64,000 nt of DNA from Bacillota bacterium (GCA_023392595.1 JAEVYU010000073.1:1-64000), one strand, 5' to 3'; shown: positions 1 to 9,431, counted from the stretch's first letter. Notes: generated by a model from the letters alone, not told the origin. Numbers and translations: made by a program.

Positions 1-106
1 TTTCTCCAATCATTTTTTTCATTTCTCCCTTGGGTGATTGCATTTCTCCAATCATTTTTTTCATTTCTCCCTTGGGTGATTGCATTTCTCCAATCATTTT
101 TTTCAT
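1..106. repeat. 42-bp tandem repeat, about 2.5 copies in view
   Basis: Units at 1-42 and 43-84 are identical, and a third begins at 85 and breaks off near 106. The period is a multiple of three and the minus-strand frame is open through all copies. The array continues beyond the window on the left, so its copy number is unknown. Confidence 0.9.
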
Positions 107-109
107 CAT
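1..109 (-). CDS. N-terminal part of a 14-residue-repeat protein, cut by the left edge
   Basis: An open frame on the minus strand begins at a double ATG (104-109) and runs off the left edge. It encodes a perfect repeat of 14 residues with the core KKMIGEMQSPKGEM, matching the 42-bp DNA repeat exactly (14 codons). The unit is rich in Met, Lys and Glu and would suit a small amphipathic or coiled protein. No good Shine-Dalgarno sequence is visible before the ATG and only 36 codons are in view, so the call is tentative. I do not recognise the family. Plus-strand frames here are shadows of the repeat. Confidence 0.4.
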   Translation of the reverse strand, partial: MMKKMIGEMQSPKGEMKKMIGEMQSPKGEMKKMIGE

Positions 110-381
110 CTTTACTGTTCTTCAAAAAAAAGAGAGGACAGCCCGAGGCTTCCTCTCCACCCATCTATTATCCACTATTCTACAGCGCCACAAGTCCCTT
201 ATGGTCATCAAAAATCAAAAACTCCCGGCGTTTTCATTTTCGACAACCTGTGTTTTGATTCCAAACCCGTTGATACTCGTTGAGTAATGGGTCCAATTCC
301 ACAGACATCCAAAATTGTCATTTGGGTTATTCCTTCATAATCAGCAAAAGATCGGAGAAAATATTCCCGGGAGGTGTTAAC

Positions 382-546
382 TTGAAGGCAACTACTACCA
401 GTTTGGCCGTTACCGGAACCGGTGCGGCTGTTTCAGGTATCGGGGCGTTTTTTTTGAAAAGTAAATGGGGAGCCGGCATCCTAGGTTTCGGTCTTGCCCA
501 CGTCGTATTAGGTTTGCTTGATATGACGCGCCCCAGTGTGCATTAA
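382..546 (+). CDS. Small hydrophobic membrane protein (54 aa)
   Basis: A frame open from 280 contains a clear GGGAGGTG ribosome binding site just before a TTG at 382, so I place the start there. The 54-residue product is Ala/Gly/Leu rich, with two hydrophobic stretches around FFLKSKWGAGILGFGLAHVVLG. Small proteins with the GxLGFGLAHxxLG pattern recur in Firmicutes and are sometimes mislabelled asparagine synthase; I recognise the pattern but know no function. A strong terminator follows. Using the 280 start would add 34 non-hydrophobic residues that look unlike the family. Confidence 0.6.
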   Translation: MKATTTSLAVTGTGAAVSGIGAFFLKSKWGAGILGFGLAHVVLGLLDMTRPSVH

Positions 547-577
547 TGCCTTAATGGCGTTAAATTAGTTCCTCCCG

Positions 578-607
578 GGAGACCGCCAAAAAAGCGGTCT
601 CCTTTTT
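578..607 (+). terminator. Rho-independent terminator
   Basis: A GGAGACCGC / GCGGTCTCC stem with an A-rich loop is followed by TTTTT. It closes the small gene ending at 546. Confidence 0.85.
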
Positions 608-711
608 ACCATTCAATAAAAACCGATAATAAAACCTCAACATCGCAAACTTACGGAACTGCGGCGATTCGATAGTCGTAATCCTGGATGACCACCTGGA
701 TTTGCCGATCT

Positions 712-1632
712 CTAAACTTTTTCGCACCACTTCAAAACATCTTCCATCACTCCAGGAATGTCCGTGGTAAACTCCAGGTATTCCCGGGTCCGCGGGTGAA
801 CAAAGCCAAGCAGGGCCGCGTGCAAAGCCTGTCCTTCAATGGGCGCGGGTTCCTTCTTCCATCCATAAAAAGGGTCTCCCACCACCGGATATCCCAGATA
901 ACTTAGGTGAACCCGGATCTGATGGGTACGGCCGGATTCCAGGCGTACCTCCAGGAAAGCATACCGGGTCGAGCCGTTTCCGAAGTACTTGATGACCCGG
1001 TAATTGGTAGCGGCACTCCGTCCGTTTGCAACAACCGCCATCTTTTTCCGCTCTACCAGGTGGCGTCCTATGGGAGCCTCAATTCGCCCATCTTCGGGAG
1101 GATGGCCATGAACAATCGTCTGATATATCCGTTTCATTTTCCGGGCTTTGATTTGAGCCGCCAGGTCCACATGGGCCAAATCATTTTTAGCGATTACCAA
1201 CACTCCGGAAGTATCCTTATCCAATCGGTGCACGATTCCCGGCCGGATAACCCCTCCGATGCCGGACAAATCCTTGCAGTGTTCCAGTAAAGCATTGACC
1301 AAAGTACCGTGATAATTGCCTGCGGCCGGATGAACCACCATACCCCGAGGTTTATTAATTACGATTAAATCAAAGTCTTCATATAATATTTCAAGGGGTA
1401 TCTCCTCCGGCGTTACCTCTAATGGTTCCGGTTCATTCCAGGTTACTTCGATCCGGTCGGAAGATTCCAAACGGTAGCTGGCTCTTAAAACTTTATCCTG
1501 CTTACGGACTCCGCCGGCATCAATGATTTTCCGGACAAAAGAACGAGAAGGCCAGACCCCGGTCTGGCTTAAGAAAAGATCCAAGCGCTTTCCCTGATCT
1601 TGATCATCTACCACGAACCTCTGAAGCTGCAT
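712..1632 (-). CDS. rluD: Ribosomal large-subunit pseudouridine synthase, RluD type
   Basis: Converts uridines to pseudouridine in 23S rRNA. The 306-residue product has an N-terminal S4-like RNA-binding segment (about residues 15-75) and the RluA-family catalytic motif HRLDKDTSG at 135-143, with D138 as the catalytic aspartate. The late motif GRTHQIRVHL and the GDPFYG segment are also present. Length is normal. It lies 32 bp downstream of lgt on the same strand, as in many Firmicutes, and is probably the last gene of the lspA-lgt-rluD operon. RluD and the Firmicute paralogue YlyB cannot be separated from sequence alone. Confidence 0.92.
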   Translation of the reverse strand: MQLQRFVVDDQDQGKRLDLFLSQTGVWPSRSFVRKIIDAGGVRKQDKVLRASYRLESSDRIEVTWNEPEPLEVTPEEIPLEILYEDFDLIVINKPRGMVVHPAAGNYHGTLVNALLEHCKDLSGIGGVIRPGIVHRLDKDTSGVLVIAKNDLAHVDLAAQIKARKMKRIYQTIVHGHPPEDGRIEAPIGRHLVERKKMAVVANGRSAATNYRVIKYFGNGSTRYAFLEVRLESGRTHQIRVHLSYLGYPVVGDPFYGWKKEPAPIEGQALHAALLGFVHPRTREYLEFTTDIPGVMEDVLKWCEKV

Positions 1633-1664
1633 CCTTGTCAGCCTCCTTCATACGGGTCACACCC

Positions 1665-2438
1665 TTAAATGCTATTGGTGCTTTTTGAACGCAATTTTGT
1701 ATTAGCGCGCCATTCCAGGAACCCCATGAGGCCAAACGCTAAAACTCCTAAAATAATGCATACCAATTGAGCAAGACTCAACCAAGGCTCAACCATCGGG
1801 CTTTCCCGGAAGATTTCCACAATAAACCGCATCACAGAATATAAGCCGACATACAACAAAAAGAGAAAGCCGTCAAATTGTTTGTGATTGCGAAGCCGCC
1901 TCAAAATCAAAAACAAGATGAAGCTCCCCAGCACCGAGTATAACTGGGTTGGGTGCCGTAATGCCGTATCATTGGCCTCGCACCGCAACGCCCATGCTAC
2001 ATTGGTGACTTTGCCGTAACAACAGCCGTTTAAAAAACAACCGATTCTCACGATAGAATATCCCAGTGCGATATAAGGAGCAACAAGATCAGCCAACTTC
2101 CAGGTTGATATCTTTTTGTACCGGGTATAGCCGTATCCCGCCATAAAGCCTCCGATTAGACCGCCATGGAAAGCCAGCCCCCCTGAACTGATCCTAAGAA
2201 CTTCCCACCAGGGTGAATTCAGGAAATATCGATATTCTGTTATAACATAAGCCAGCCTTGCCCCGATGATTGCGCCGATCAAAACCCAGGTAGCGAAATC
2301 AATAATATTCTCATAGGTGATGGCATATCTTTTACCTGATTTGCCAAGCCCGATAATGGCCACTAAAAAAGCAACAGCCAGCAAAAATCCGTAAGAATAA
2401 ATTGGCAATCCAAAAATACTGAATAATACGGGTCTCAT
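1665..2438 (-). CDS. lgt: Phosphatidylglycerol-prolipoprotein diacylglyceryl transferase
   Basis: Transfers diacylglycerol from phosphatidylglycerol to the lipobox cysteine of prolipoproteins at the cytoplasmic membrane, the first step of lipoprotein maturation. The 257-residue protein is a multi-pass membrane protein. It carries the family signature GGLAFHGGLIGG (essential His, about residue 75), the YGYTRYKK segment, RIGCFLNGCCYG (essential Arg-Asn region) and HPTQLYS. Its ATG overlaps the lspA stop by one base (TAATG), so the two are translationally coupled and give steps one and two of the same pathway. Confidence 0.95.
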   Translation of the reverse strand: MRPVLFSIFGLPIYSYGFLLAVAFLVAIIGLGKSGKRYAITYENIIDFATWVLIGAIIGARLAYVITEYRYFLNSPWWEVLRISSGGLAFHGGLIGGFMAGYGYTRYKKISTWKLADLVAPYIALGYSIVRIGCFLNGCCYGKVTNVAWALRCEANDTALRHPTQLYSVLGSFILFLILRRLRNHKQFDGFLFLLYVGLYSVMRFIVEIFRESPMVEPWLSLAQLVCIILGVLAFGLMGFLEWRANTKLRSKSTNSI

Positions 2439-2935
2439 TATTTCTCCTCTCCGGAAATGGGATTTTGAGTAATATCGGTGTTCTGCTGTTCTTGGGTATT
2501 TTGAGCCTTATTGAAAAAAATACCCCATAAAATAAGACCGACTCCCATTACAATTGCCGTATCGGCAACATTAAAAATCGGCCAAATTGAAAAGTTTAAA
2601 AAATCCACCACAAAACCCAGGCGAATGCGGTCAATTAAGTTGCCGAAGGCTCCACCCAATGCAACCGCCAAACCCGCTTGCATAATCCGGGGATAGGAAT
2701 TTATTTTGCGGCGGTTTATCCAAACTACAATGATTACGCCCAAGGAAATTGCAATGAGCAATAACGTTTGGGATTGTAATATTCCAAAGGCGGCCCCATA
2801 ATTGGTGGCATAGGTAATTGAGAACAACCCTTTAATAAGGTCGATGGATTGCATGGGGAACATTTTCGTTTGCACAAACCACTTGGAGGCTTGATCCAAG
2901 AAAATCAAGCATAATGTAAGATAAAAATATGGCAT
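2438..2935 (-). CDS. lspA: Lipoprotein signal peptidase II
   Basis: Aspartic protease of the inner membrane that cleaves the signal peptide of lipidated prolipoproteins. I use the ATG at 2935, preceded by GAAGGGAA, giving 165 residues; the upstream ATG at 2965 adds ten unlikely residues. Four hydrophobic segments are visible, with the conserved TNYGAAFG box (about 44-51), GGAFGNLIDR with catalytic D102, and FNVADTAI with catalytic D125. Couples directly to lgt. Confidence 0.95.
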   Translation of the reverse strand: MPYFYLTLCLIFLDQASKWFVQTKMFPMQSIDLIKGLFSITYATNYGAAFGILQSQTLLLIAISLGVIIVVWINRRKINSYPRIMQAGLAVALGGAFGNLIDRIRLGFVVDFLNFSIWPIFNVADTAIVMGVGLILWGIFFNKAQNTQEQQNTDITQNPISGEEK

Positions 2936-3112
2936 TTTTGATTCCCTTCTATATTTAATCCCCATTTCCGCTCCGCCGAAATACCGAAATGAAAGAAAAG
3001 AATAATTTCGCCGTAGTTTTTTAAAAACCCTTTTCCCTTATGATAAACCCGCCCAGAGGGAAAGCCCCGGCAGTCAAGATTGAAAAATGAACTGGTTTTA
3101 GCTTCCGGCGGA

Positions 3113-3772
3113 TCAATCTCTCTGATCAGGATTTGCGGGATCCGGAGGGATTTCATCCGGACTATGATTGATTACACCTTCCACTTTTTCCACGATACCT
3201 TGGTCTTCCTCCGCGTCATAAAAAGTATCGCTATAATTGTCCGCCCCGCCTAAGTCGGAAGGGGTTTCCGACGTCCCATACCGGGCTACCTTTTGCCAAA
3301 CATCTTCTCCGTCGGTACCCACAACATCGGAGCCATCTAAAAAAGTCCTTCCAAAAGGCGGTTCCAAGACGTCCTCTTCCACGGGACGCTCCCGGTTGAT
3401 ATAGGCATCTTCCTCTTTACGCTCGCATTCAATGCAAAAAGTAGTGTAGGGAATGGCCTCTAAACGCCCCTCATCAATTTCCCGACCGCAACTTTCACAA
3501 AATCCGTAAGTACCCTGGGCGATATTTTCAAGCGCTTCATCGATTTTTTGCAGAATTTCATGGTTACTGTTGAAAAGCGCCAAATCTTTTTCTCTCTCAA
3601 AGGTCTCGCTGGCAATGTCGGCTGGGTGGTTGTCATATACCGATAACTCGCTGATCGACTCCGACAAAGTTTGATTCAGTTGAAAATCCGAAGCATTCCC
3701 GAGTTTGGATCCGAGTCGTTCTTTTTCTTCTAATAAACGTTTTCTGAGATGATTCAGTTTCCCGCTGTCCAT
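3113..3772 (-). CDS. YteA-family TraR/DksA zinc-finger protein (sporulation-linked)
   Basis: The 219-residue protein starts with a basic coiled-coil segment (about 1-85) followed by a C4 zinc finger with C92, C95, C113 and C116 (CESC and CIEC pairs), as in TraR/DksA proteins. The acidic tail matches the YteA family, which is distributed with endospore formers; the role of YteA itself is poorly known. It lies in the same direction as lspA, separated by about 180 bp with no visible gene. A DksA-like action on RNA polymerase is possible but not shown. Confidence 0.8.
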   Translation of the reverse strand: MDSGKLNHLRKRLLEEKERLGSKLGNASDFQLNQTLSESISELSVYDNHPADIASETFEREKDLALFNSNHEILQKIDEALENIAQGTYGFCESCGREIDEGRLEAIPYTTFCIECERKEEDAYINRERPVEEDVLEPPFGRTFLDGSDVVGTDGEDVWQKVARYGTSETPSDLGGADNYSDTFYDAEEDQGIVEKVEGVINHSPDEIPPDPANPDQRD

Positions 3773-3842
3773 CCCTTTTCCCCCTTTTAAAGTTATCCGT
3801 ATGAATTACCTAATCTTCCCCATAGAATCAACGCCTATTCAC

Positions 3843-4154
3843 TTAAGAATACATTCGAAGATGATGATTGACGATTTTCACCAATTTGGCAATGTAGGCG
3901 CCAATCACCGGCAGATTCAAAGATGCCAGCCTTGTTAAAAAAAGAATAAACAAGCTGGCGATGATGGTTAGCCCGACGGCGATCCCAAATCCGCGGGCCA
4001 GTCCCCCTAAAAAGTTTAAAAATATTAACCGCGTTGGTCTATGCAGCAACTGCATAAACTCAACCAAATTGGCTCGCTCCAATTTTCTTTCAACTTCCGT
4101 CATTTTTTTAAAAAGGGCATTGGCTTGCCTGCGGTTAATAATCATCATCACCAA
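3843..4154 (-). CDS. DUF5665-type membrane protein
   Basis: A 103-residue protein with a charged amphipathic N-terminus, a basic stretch (VEFMQLLHRPTRLIFLNF), and two hydrophobic segments (about 45-85), matching the small DUF5665 family of Firmicutes. Function is unknown. It sits 70 bp upstream of the yteA-like gene on the same strand. Several start codons (TTG, GTG, ATG) are stacked at the 5' end and no strong ribosome binding site separates them, so the exact start may move by up to four codons. Confidence 0.65.
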   Translation of the reverse strand: MVMMIINRRQANALFKKMTEVERKLERANLVEFMQLLHRPTRLIFLNFLGGLARGFGIAVGLTIIASLFILFLTRLASLNLPVIGAYIAKLVKIVNHHLRMYS

Positions 4155-4310
4155 GATTTAAATTTAGTTGGGCTTGCAAATTAAGACTATGTCAAACTTA
4201 ATATTAGAGTGCCACAGTTTGAAGAGGCCTAATCCTGATTTGAGATGATTCATGGTTGGAGGCTTTTGGAAAATCGGGTATGGGGGTAATCTAACGCTCT
4301 CCGGATTTCT

Positions 4311-5264
4311 TCAGTACAAAAACTCGATAGTTTTGATCATCCGAAAAATCATCGTATGATAGGGTACATCAACCTGGTATTCCCGGCCAAGCGAGACAAT
4401 CACCCCGCTTAAGCTGTCAATTTCCGTTTTGATCCGGCGCTCCATGTCCTGAAGTGTTGAAGAACGGTGTTGATAAGTCGGCGGCAAGATTTTTCCGTAA
4501 AATTCCCTTTTGTATTCGGCCGGATCATGCCAAAAAGTGCTAAACTTGGCGGCTTCCATAACGGCAAAGATTTCTTCAATCAACTTGTCCATGATGAAAA
4601 CCGCATCCGGACTGCTAGCCAGGGCGCCGTAATTGACCTTCAAAATGGCGCTTAAGGGATTTAAAGCGCAGTTATAAAGCATTTTAGCCCATAAAGTCCG
4701 TTCAATATTTTCCGACACTCCGGCGGGCAGACCTCCGTTTTCCAAAGCTTTCACCAGTGGATTTAAACTCGTTACGTCGCCGCCAAATAAACTCCCCATC
4801 GCAACCGGGGACGCAAAAACGGTAACCTGACTGATATAGGGTTCGGGTCTTTGAAACCCGATCGCAAAACTGGCCGTAAAAATCCGGTTTTTGTCCAATA
4901 CTTCAAAATAATACTGTTCATTTCTGAAACCATTCTGGCATAAAATGAGGCTCCCGGATTCTTTGACCAATCCCCGGCCACATTTGCCAATGTTTGCCGC
5001 GATCTCTTTATTGCCTGTCGTTTTGGCGCATACCAAAATATAATCATACCCAACAGTCCCCGTTTCCCCCGGATCCGTAAAAACTCTAACCTTTTCTGCA
5101 GGTATGGTAATGTCTTTAAAAATGCCTTTGCGGATAATCCCGTTTTTTAGAATACTTTCACCCGTATTACCCCGGGAGATCAGATCCACCTGGCAATCTG
5201 CGTCATAAAGGGCGGCTGCCATAGCCAGGCCCACCGATCCTGTTCCGATCAATAAAACTTTCAT
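4311..5264 (-). CDS. panE: Ketopantoate reductase family protein
   Basis: Belongs to the ApbA/PanE family, which reduces 2-dehydropantoate to pantoate with NADPH in CoA synthesis. The N-terminal Rossmann motif GTGSVG is at residues 7-12. The second domain carries the lysine/asparagine-containing helix (ERTLWAKMLYNCALNPLSA) that holds the catalytic lysine. Length (317 aa) is normal. Its 40-bp distance to sfsA on the same strand suggests cotranscription but no functional link. Many paralogues in this family act on other 2-oxo acids, so the substrate is uncertain. Confidence 0.75.
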   Translation of the reverse strand: MKVLLIGTGSVGLAMAAALYDADCQVDLISRGNTGESILKNGIIRKGIFKDITIPAEKVRVFTDPGETGTVGYDYILVCAKTTGNKEIAANIGKCGRGLVKESGSLILCQNGFRNEQYYFEVLDKNRIFTASFAIGFQRPEPYISQVTVFASPVAMGSLFGGDVTSLNPLVKALENGGLPAGVSENIERTLWAKMLYNCALNPLSAILKVNYGALASSPDAVFIMDKLIEEIFAVMEAAKFSTFWHDPAEYKREFYGKILPPTYQHRSSTLQDMERRIKTEIDSLSGVIVSLGREYQVDVPYHTMIFRMIKTIEFLY

Positions 5265-5303
5265 GATTGGTTACTCTCCTCAAGAAATATTGTCATTGAA
5301 ACA

Positions 5304-5999
5304 TCATAGTTTAATAGCAACGGGTCTGCCGATGCCGATTTCATCTTCGGTAACGCGTGAATCATAGGCCAATGTTTTGACTCCCTGAGTGGAAGCGCTA
5401 CGTAAAGCTTCGGCAAATTGAGGATCCGTTACCCCATTGGGTTCAAACCAGGCAGCTCCTTCCATCTGGATCAGGAAAAAGATACACGCTTCATATCCCG
5501 ATTTGACGGCCTCAATAAGTTCACGTACATGTTTCGACCCGCGTTCCGTGGGCGCATCCGGAAAGAACAAGACTCCGTCCCGTTCCAGGGTAACTCCTTT
5601 CACTTCGATAAATCCCTTCGCCATTCCGTTTTCATAATATAAATCGAAACGGGAACCACCATAGCGGGATTCTCGAACAATCCGGGTTGGCTTTCCAAAT
5701 TCGGAGAGTTCACCTCTTTGTAAGGCCTCATAAACTACCAGGTTCGGGGCCTGGGAATCGATGTTGATAAGCCGGTCCTCTTTATAAACCGCAACAAGTG
5801 AGTATTTGGTTTTCCGGCCGGAGTTTGGCAAGGATACCGCTTGCTCCAGAATCACCGGGACTCCATGGATAAGCAACTCTCTGCAACGTCCGGTGTTTTT
5901 GACATGAACCGTTTCAATGACGCCATCAACCAGAACATTCGCGATAAACCGGTTGGGACGTTCCAAAAAAACCCCTTGTTTAATCATCGTATAATGCAT
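5304..5999 (-). CDS. sfsA: SfsA family protein (sugar fermentation stimulation)
   Basis: A 231-residue protein with the full SfsA signature: RPNRFIANV near the N-terminus, HVKNTGRCREL, the GSRFDLYY and FIEVKGVTLE motifs typical of a restriction-nuclease-like fold, FPDAPTERG and HVREL. The family was named from E. coli effects on maltose metabolism; a nuclease-like activity is inferred from the fold. Starts at ATG 5999; a second in-frame ATG four codons later is possible. Confidence 0.9.
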   Translation of the reverse strand: MHYTMIKQGVFLERPNRFIANVLVDGVIETVHVKNTGRCRELLIHGVPVILEQAVSLPNSGRKTKYSLVAVYKEDRLINIDSQAPNLVVYEALQRGELSEFGKPTRIVRESRYGGSRFDLYYENGMAKGFIEVKGVTLERDGVLFFPDAPTERGSKHVRELIEAVKSGYEACIFFLIQMEGAAWFEPNGVTDPQFAEALRSASTQGVKTLAYDSRVTEDEIGIGRPVAIKL

Positions 6000-6155
6000 G
6001 AACGAATCCTATTCCCAAGTAATGGAACTCATTTGCTGATTTGAGTCTTGAGATTAATTTTAACACTTTTGACATAGGAAGTAACCCTTCCATGCTGAAA
6101 AATAGATTAACTTTGTACAACGATGATGGTTGATACGGGATGGCGCCAAGTGAAG

Positions 6156-7163
6156 ATGAATAACTCTGAAAAATACGGCTTTATAGACCTATTAAAGGGC
6201 ATCGGCATTTTCCTGGTTGTCTGGGGACATACCATGCTTCCGCGTTCTGTCTTGATTTACTCATTTCATATGCCATTGTTCTTTTTTATTTCCGGGTTTC
6301 TTTATAAAAATAAACCCCTGAAAGAATTCTTGTCATCGAAAATCATCCGGCTCTATGTGCCTTATATTCTATTTACGCTATTGTCATGGACATTTTATTT
6401 GGTCATGCTTAGTTTCCAGGAACGGCAGGATTTAATCGGCCCCCATCTCCCCAAAATCCTCTCCCTTTTCAATGGAAGCGGAAAAAACGGCGGGAATGAT
6501 TCCATTTGGTTTCTCACCTGCTTAATGGTAGTCAATTTGCTGTTTTGGTGCCTGGATAATTCATTGAAAAAACCTGGATTCCTTGTAATGGCCGTTCTGG
6601 CTATATCGGGTGTGGGTTATTATTTAGGGGCGGAACGGATTTTCTTGCCTTTTAAAACGGATGTGGCATTCACCGCATTGGTTTTCTTTTTTCTGGGCCA
6701 TTGCTTCCGAAAATGGAATTGGACAGAACGGATGAAAAAATTAAAATGGAGTGAAGTAATGCTTTTTTTTATTTTTTGTCAGGCACTCCACTTTTACCTG
6801 GCGCGTTTAAACATCAACCTGAGTGGAATTCCGAAAGTCAGCATGTTCAGTAACAATCTGGGAAATTATTTTCTCTTTTATCTGACAGCCATCATAGCGA
6901 TTATGGGTTTACTGGTTATCGGTTATAAAATCGGTTCCATTCATGGTTTCAATATTCTTGGCCACCACTCCCTGATCATTTTAGCAACCCATAAACCCTT
7001 GCTTTTTCTATTCAAATTCATGTTGAATTCTTATATAGACACTAATTCCCGGTTATACGGCATCCTGATTGCCGTTTCCGTCATCACCCTAACCCTGCCC
7101 TTGATTTACCTGTTGGAATTGGGAAACGCAAATCTAAATAAACCGTGGCATCGTAAAATTTGA
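6156..7163 (+). CDS. Membrane acyltransferase, acyltransferase-3 family
   Basis: A polytopic protein with about ten hydrophobic segments. It starts with the family pattern YGFIDLLKGIGIFLVVWGH, in which the histidine is thought to be catalytic, followed by SFHMPLFFFISGFLY. Members O-acetylate sugars of surface polysaccharides, lipids or antibiotics. I use the ATG at 6156 because family proteins begin a few residues before the first membrane helix; the ATG at 6123 is the alternative. It stands alone between genes on the other strand, so its acceptor cannot be inferred. Confidence 0.8.
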   Translation: MNNSEKYGFIDLLKGIGIFLVVWGHTMLPRSVLIYSFHMPLFFFISGFLYKNKPLKEFLSSKIIRLYVPYILFTLLSWTFYLVMLSFQERQDLIGPHLPKILSLFNGSGKNGGNDSIWFLTCLMVVNLLFWCLDNSLKKPGFLVMAVLAISGVGYYLGAERIFLPFKTDVAFTALVFFFLGHCFRKWNWTERMKKLKWSEVMLFFIFCQALHFYLARLNINLSGIPKVSMFSNNLGNYFLFYLTAIIAIMGLLVIGYKIGSIHGFNILGHHSLIILATHKPLLFLFKFMLNSYIDTNSRLYGILIAVSVITLTLPLIYLLELGNANLNKPWHRKI

Positions 7164-7249
7164 TTTCTCTTTGGTTTTACCGAGATATCGGATTGGGAAT
7201 CGGGGAGAACGGCCGTAAATGATATCAATTTCATTCGGTTTCATGGCAT

Positions 7250-8662
7250 TTAGACTCCCTGATGTTTTTCTTGGTTGTTTTTTGGAAAAACAATGGTAAA
7301 CTCCGTTCCCGTATCCAACTCACTCTTTACCCGAATGACACCGCCATGAGCTTCAACGATAGACTTGACAATGGTAAGACCGATCCCCGAACCTCCCGTG
7401 AGCCTATTTCTAGACTTATCAGCCCGGTAAAAGCGCTCAAAAATAAAAGGCAAGTCTTCCGTAGGGATCCCGCATCCACTGTCACGGACAGTAACTATAA
7501 CCTCCAAAACGGATTCTTGGCAGTTTACTTCGATAATCCCTCCGGATGGGGTATATTTAAGACCGTTGGCGATCAAATTGATCAACAATTGGCTCATCTT
7601 ATCTCTATCGGCCCGTATTAACGTCCGCTCACCTTTAGAAACTAATTTAATGCCTTTCTTGTCGGCCTCAGGCTCGTAATTCAGCAGCAATTGATCAATG
7701 AGTTCCTTTACATCAAATTCTGTGGTTTCCAGAATTAACCGGCCGCTTTCATATTTGCTTAACCGCTCCAAATCTTTAACCATTCGGGAAATCCGTTTGA
7801 CTTCATCATGACAAGTTTTCAACCTCAAGTGATCCGGGTCCCAGATACCGTCGAGCATCGCTTCTAAGTGGCTCTGCAAAGTAGCCAACGGTGTTCGAAG
7901 TTCATGGGCCACATCGGCGGTTAATTGTTTACGCAAAGTCTCTTGTTTCCTTAAAGCTGCCGCCATCTCAGTCATAGCCAGATTAAGCTGGTTTATTTCC
8001 CGGATATTGTGTTGCGGATAATGCTGAACCTGATAGTATCCGCCGGAAATTGACTGGGCCGTTTGAATAACCCCTGAAATCGGTTTACTAATCCTCTTGG
8101 CGGTCCATGAACCGGCCGCCAAAGCAGTCAACAATGCCAATATAGCCACCCCGAAAAGCAGACGGTTCAGAGTATTAATAAAAAGCAAATCTCTGTCCGT
8201 GTAGAAGAAGGGTCCATAGTAACCAATCTTAACACTCCCTACTTTTTTGAAACGATTCAGCAAATCATAATTGCGTTCAGTATAGCCGCCTTTCCAATTG
8301 GGATAACGGCTTTGCATATTACGGGCCATATGGACTATCATTTGCTGGCACATACCGCGATTATGGGTCATGGCATCCCAAATCATCCGCCCGCCGGTAT
8401 CCCAAACCCGCAAAATCAGTCCTTGTTCCAAGGCGTTCATTCCGATTTCATTAATGGCTTCGGTATTCCACCAATCGCCGGTATTATATTCCCGGCTGAT
8501 GGCCGTAATCATTTGCATGTTCAGACGTTCCTGATTTTGACGGACATATTTACGAAACTGCTGTTCTAGCAAAAAGTTAGCCAGCACTCCAATAATAGCA
8601 ACCCCTATCAGGGCCACCAGAATATAGGATAAGGACAAACGATGTCTAAGGCTTAGTATCAT
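7250..8662 (-). CDS. Sensor histidine kinase (BaeS/PhoR-like)
   Basis: Membrane sensor of a two-component pair. Residues 8-32 form the first membrane helix and about 168-186 the second, enclosing an extracytoplasmic loop of about 130 residues that contains few known motifs. A HAMP-like linker follows, then HisKA with ADVAHELRTPL (phospho-accepting H253), and an ATPase domain with N, G1 (DSGCGI), F and G2 (GGSGIGL) boxes. It begins directly after the stop codon of the response regulator (TAG then ATG), so the two are translationally coupled. The loop has no recognised sensor domain, so the signal is unknown. Confidence 0.9.
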   Translation of the reverse strand: MILSLRHRLSLSYILVALIGVAIIGVLANFLLEQQFRKYVRQNQERLNMQMITAISREYNTGDWWNTEAINEIGMNALEQGLILRVWDTGGRMIWDAMTHNRGMCQQMIVHMARNMQSRYPNWKGGYTERNYDLLNRFKKVGSVKIGYYGPFFYTDRDLLFINTLNRLLFGVAILALLTALAAGSWTAKRISKPISGVIQTAQSISGGYYQVQHYPQHNIREINQLNLAMTEMAAALRKQETLRKQLTADVAHELRTPLATLQSHLEAMLDGIWDPDHLRLKTCHDEVKRISRMVKDLERLSKYESGRLILETTEFDVKELIDQLLLNYEPEADKKGIKLVSKGERTLIRADRDKMSQLLINLIANGLKYTPSGGIIEVNCQESVLEVIVTVRDSGCGIPTEDLPFIFERFYRADKSRNRLTGGSGIGLTIVKSIVEAHGGVIRVKSELDTGTEFTIVFPKNNQEKHQGV

Positions 8663-9361
8663 CTATTCACCACCAAAACGATAGCCCACACCATGGAGGG
8701 TCAAGATATAGAGCGGATTTTTGGGATCGGTTTCGATTTTTTGCCGTAAATTTTTAATATGGGTGTCAATGGTGCGATCAAAGCCCTGATAATCCTCTCC
8801 CAATGCCAAAGTTAACAATTCATCCCGGGTAAAGGCCTTTTGGGGATACCTTACAAGTGACATCAAAATTTTGTATTCATTGGGGGTAAGATTGATAACA
8901 TGACCCTGCTTTCGAACCTCGTGTTTTAAAGCATCAATTATCAAGTCGTCATGGTTAAACGAAAGATGCGCGGCAAGGGGTACCGCTTCATGAAAAGTCC
9001 TCCGGAAAATCACTTCGATTCGGGCCACCAATTCCCTGGGGCTAAAAGGCTTGGTCAGATAATCATCAGCCCCCAGATGCAATCCGTTGAGAAGATCCTC
9101 CTCCGCCACTTTTGCAGTCAGCATAATGATTGGAACTCGGGAGATCCGGCGTAGCCTTTGGCATACTTCTTCCCCCATCATATCCGGCAGCATCAAATCC
9201 AATACGACTAAATGCGGATTGACCTTCTGAAAAACTTCCAGCGCCTGCTGGCCGGTTTCGGCCTGAAAAACCTTATATCCGCTGTTCATTAAATAAGAGG
9301 TTACCACTTCAACGATTCTAGGTTCATCGTCGACAACGAGGATTTTTTTTGTTTCCGCCAA
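8663..9361 (-). CDS. OmpR/PhoB-family response regulator
   Basis: The 232-residue DNA-binding regulator partners the kinase at 7250-8662. The receiver has the acidic pair D11-D12, phosphorylation site D55 (VVLDLMLPD), the switch Thr in IIMLTA and Lys in TKPFSPREL. The C-terminal winged-helix domain ends with DRTIDTHIKNLRQKI and GVGYRFG, typical of the OmpR class. Targets are not visible; the nearest unlinked gene on the same strand is the TPR protein upstream. Confidence 0.93.
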   Translation of the reverse strand: MAETKKILVVDDEPRIVEVVTSYLMNSGYKVFQAETGQQALEVFQKVNPHLVVLDLMLPDMMGEEVCQRLRRISRVPIIMLTAKVAEEDLLNGLHLGADDYLTKPFSPRELVARIEVIFRRTFHEAVPLAAHLSFNHDDLIIDALKHEVRKQGHVINLTPNEYKILMSLVRYPQKAFTRDELLTLALGEDYQGFDRTIDTHIKNLRQKIETDPKNPLYILTLHGVGYRFGGE

Positions 9362-9431
9362 ATCAAAGTTCTCCCCGATTCAATTTTATATTTTAACTAC
9401 TTTTTGCTTTAAATTCTCTCAACAATTAAAC

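Noticed and set aside
2966..3112. Small minus-strand frame between lspA and the yteA-like gene
   Set aside because: It overlaps both neighbours in another frame and has no recognisable start site.
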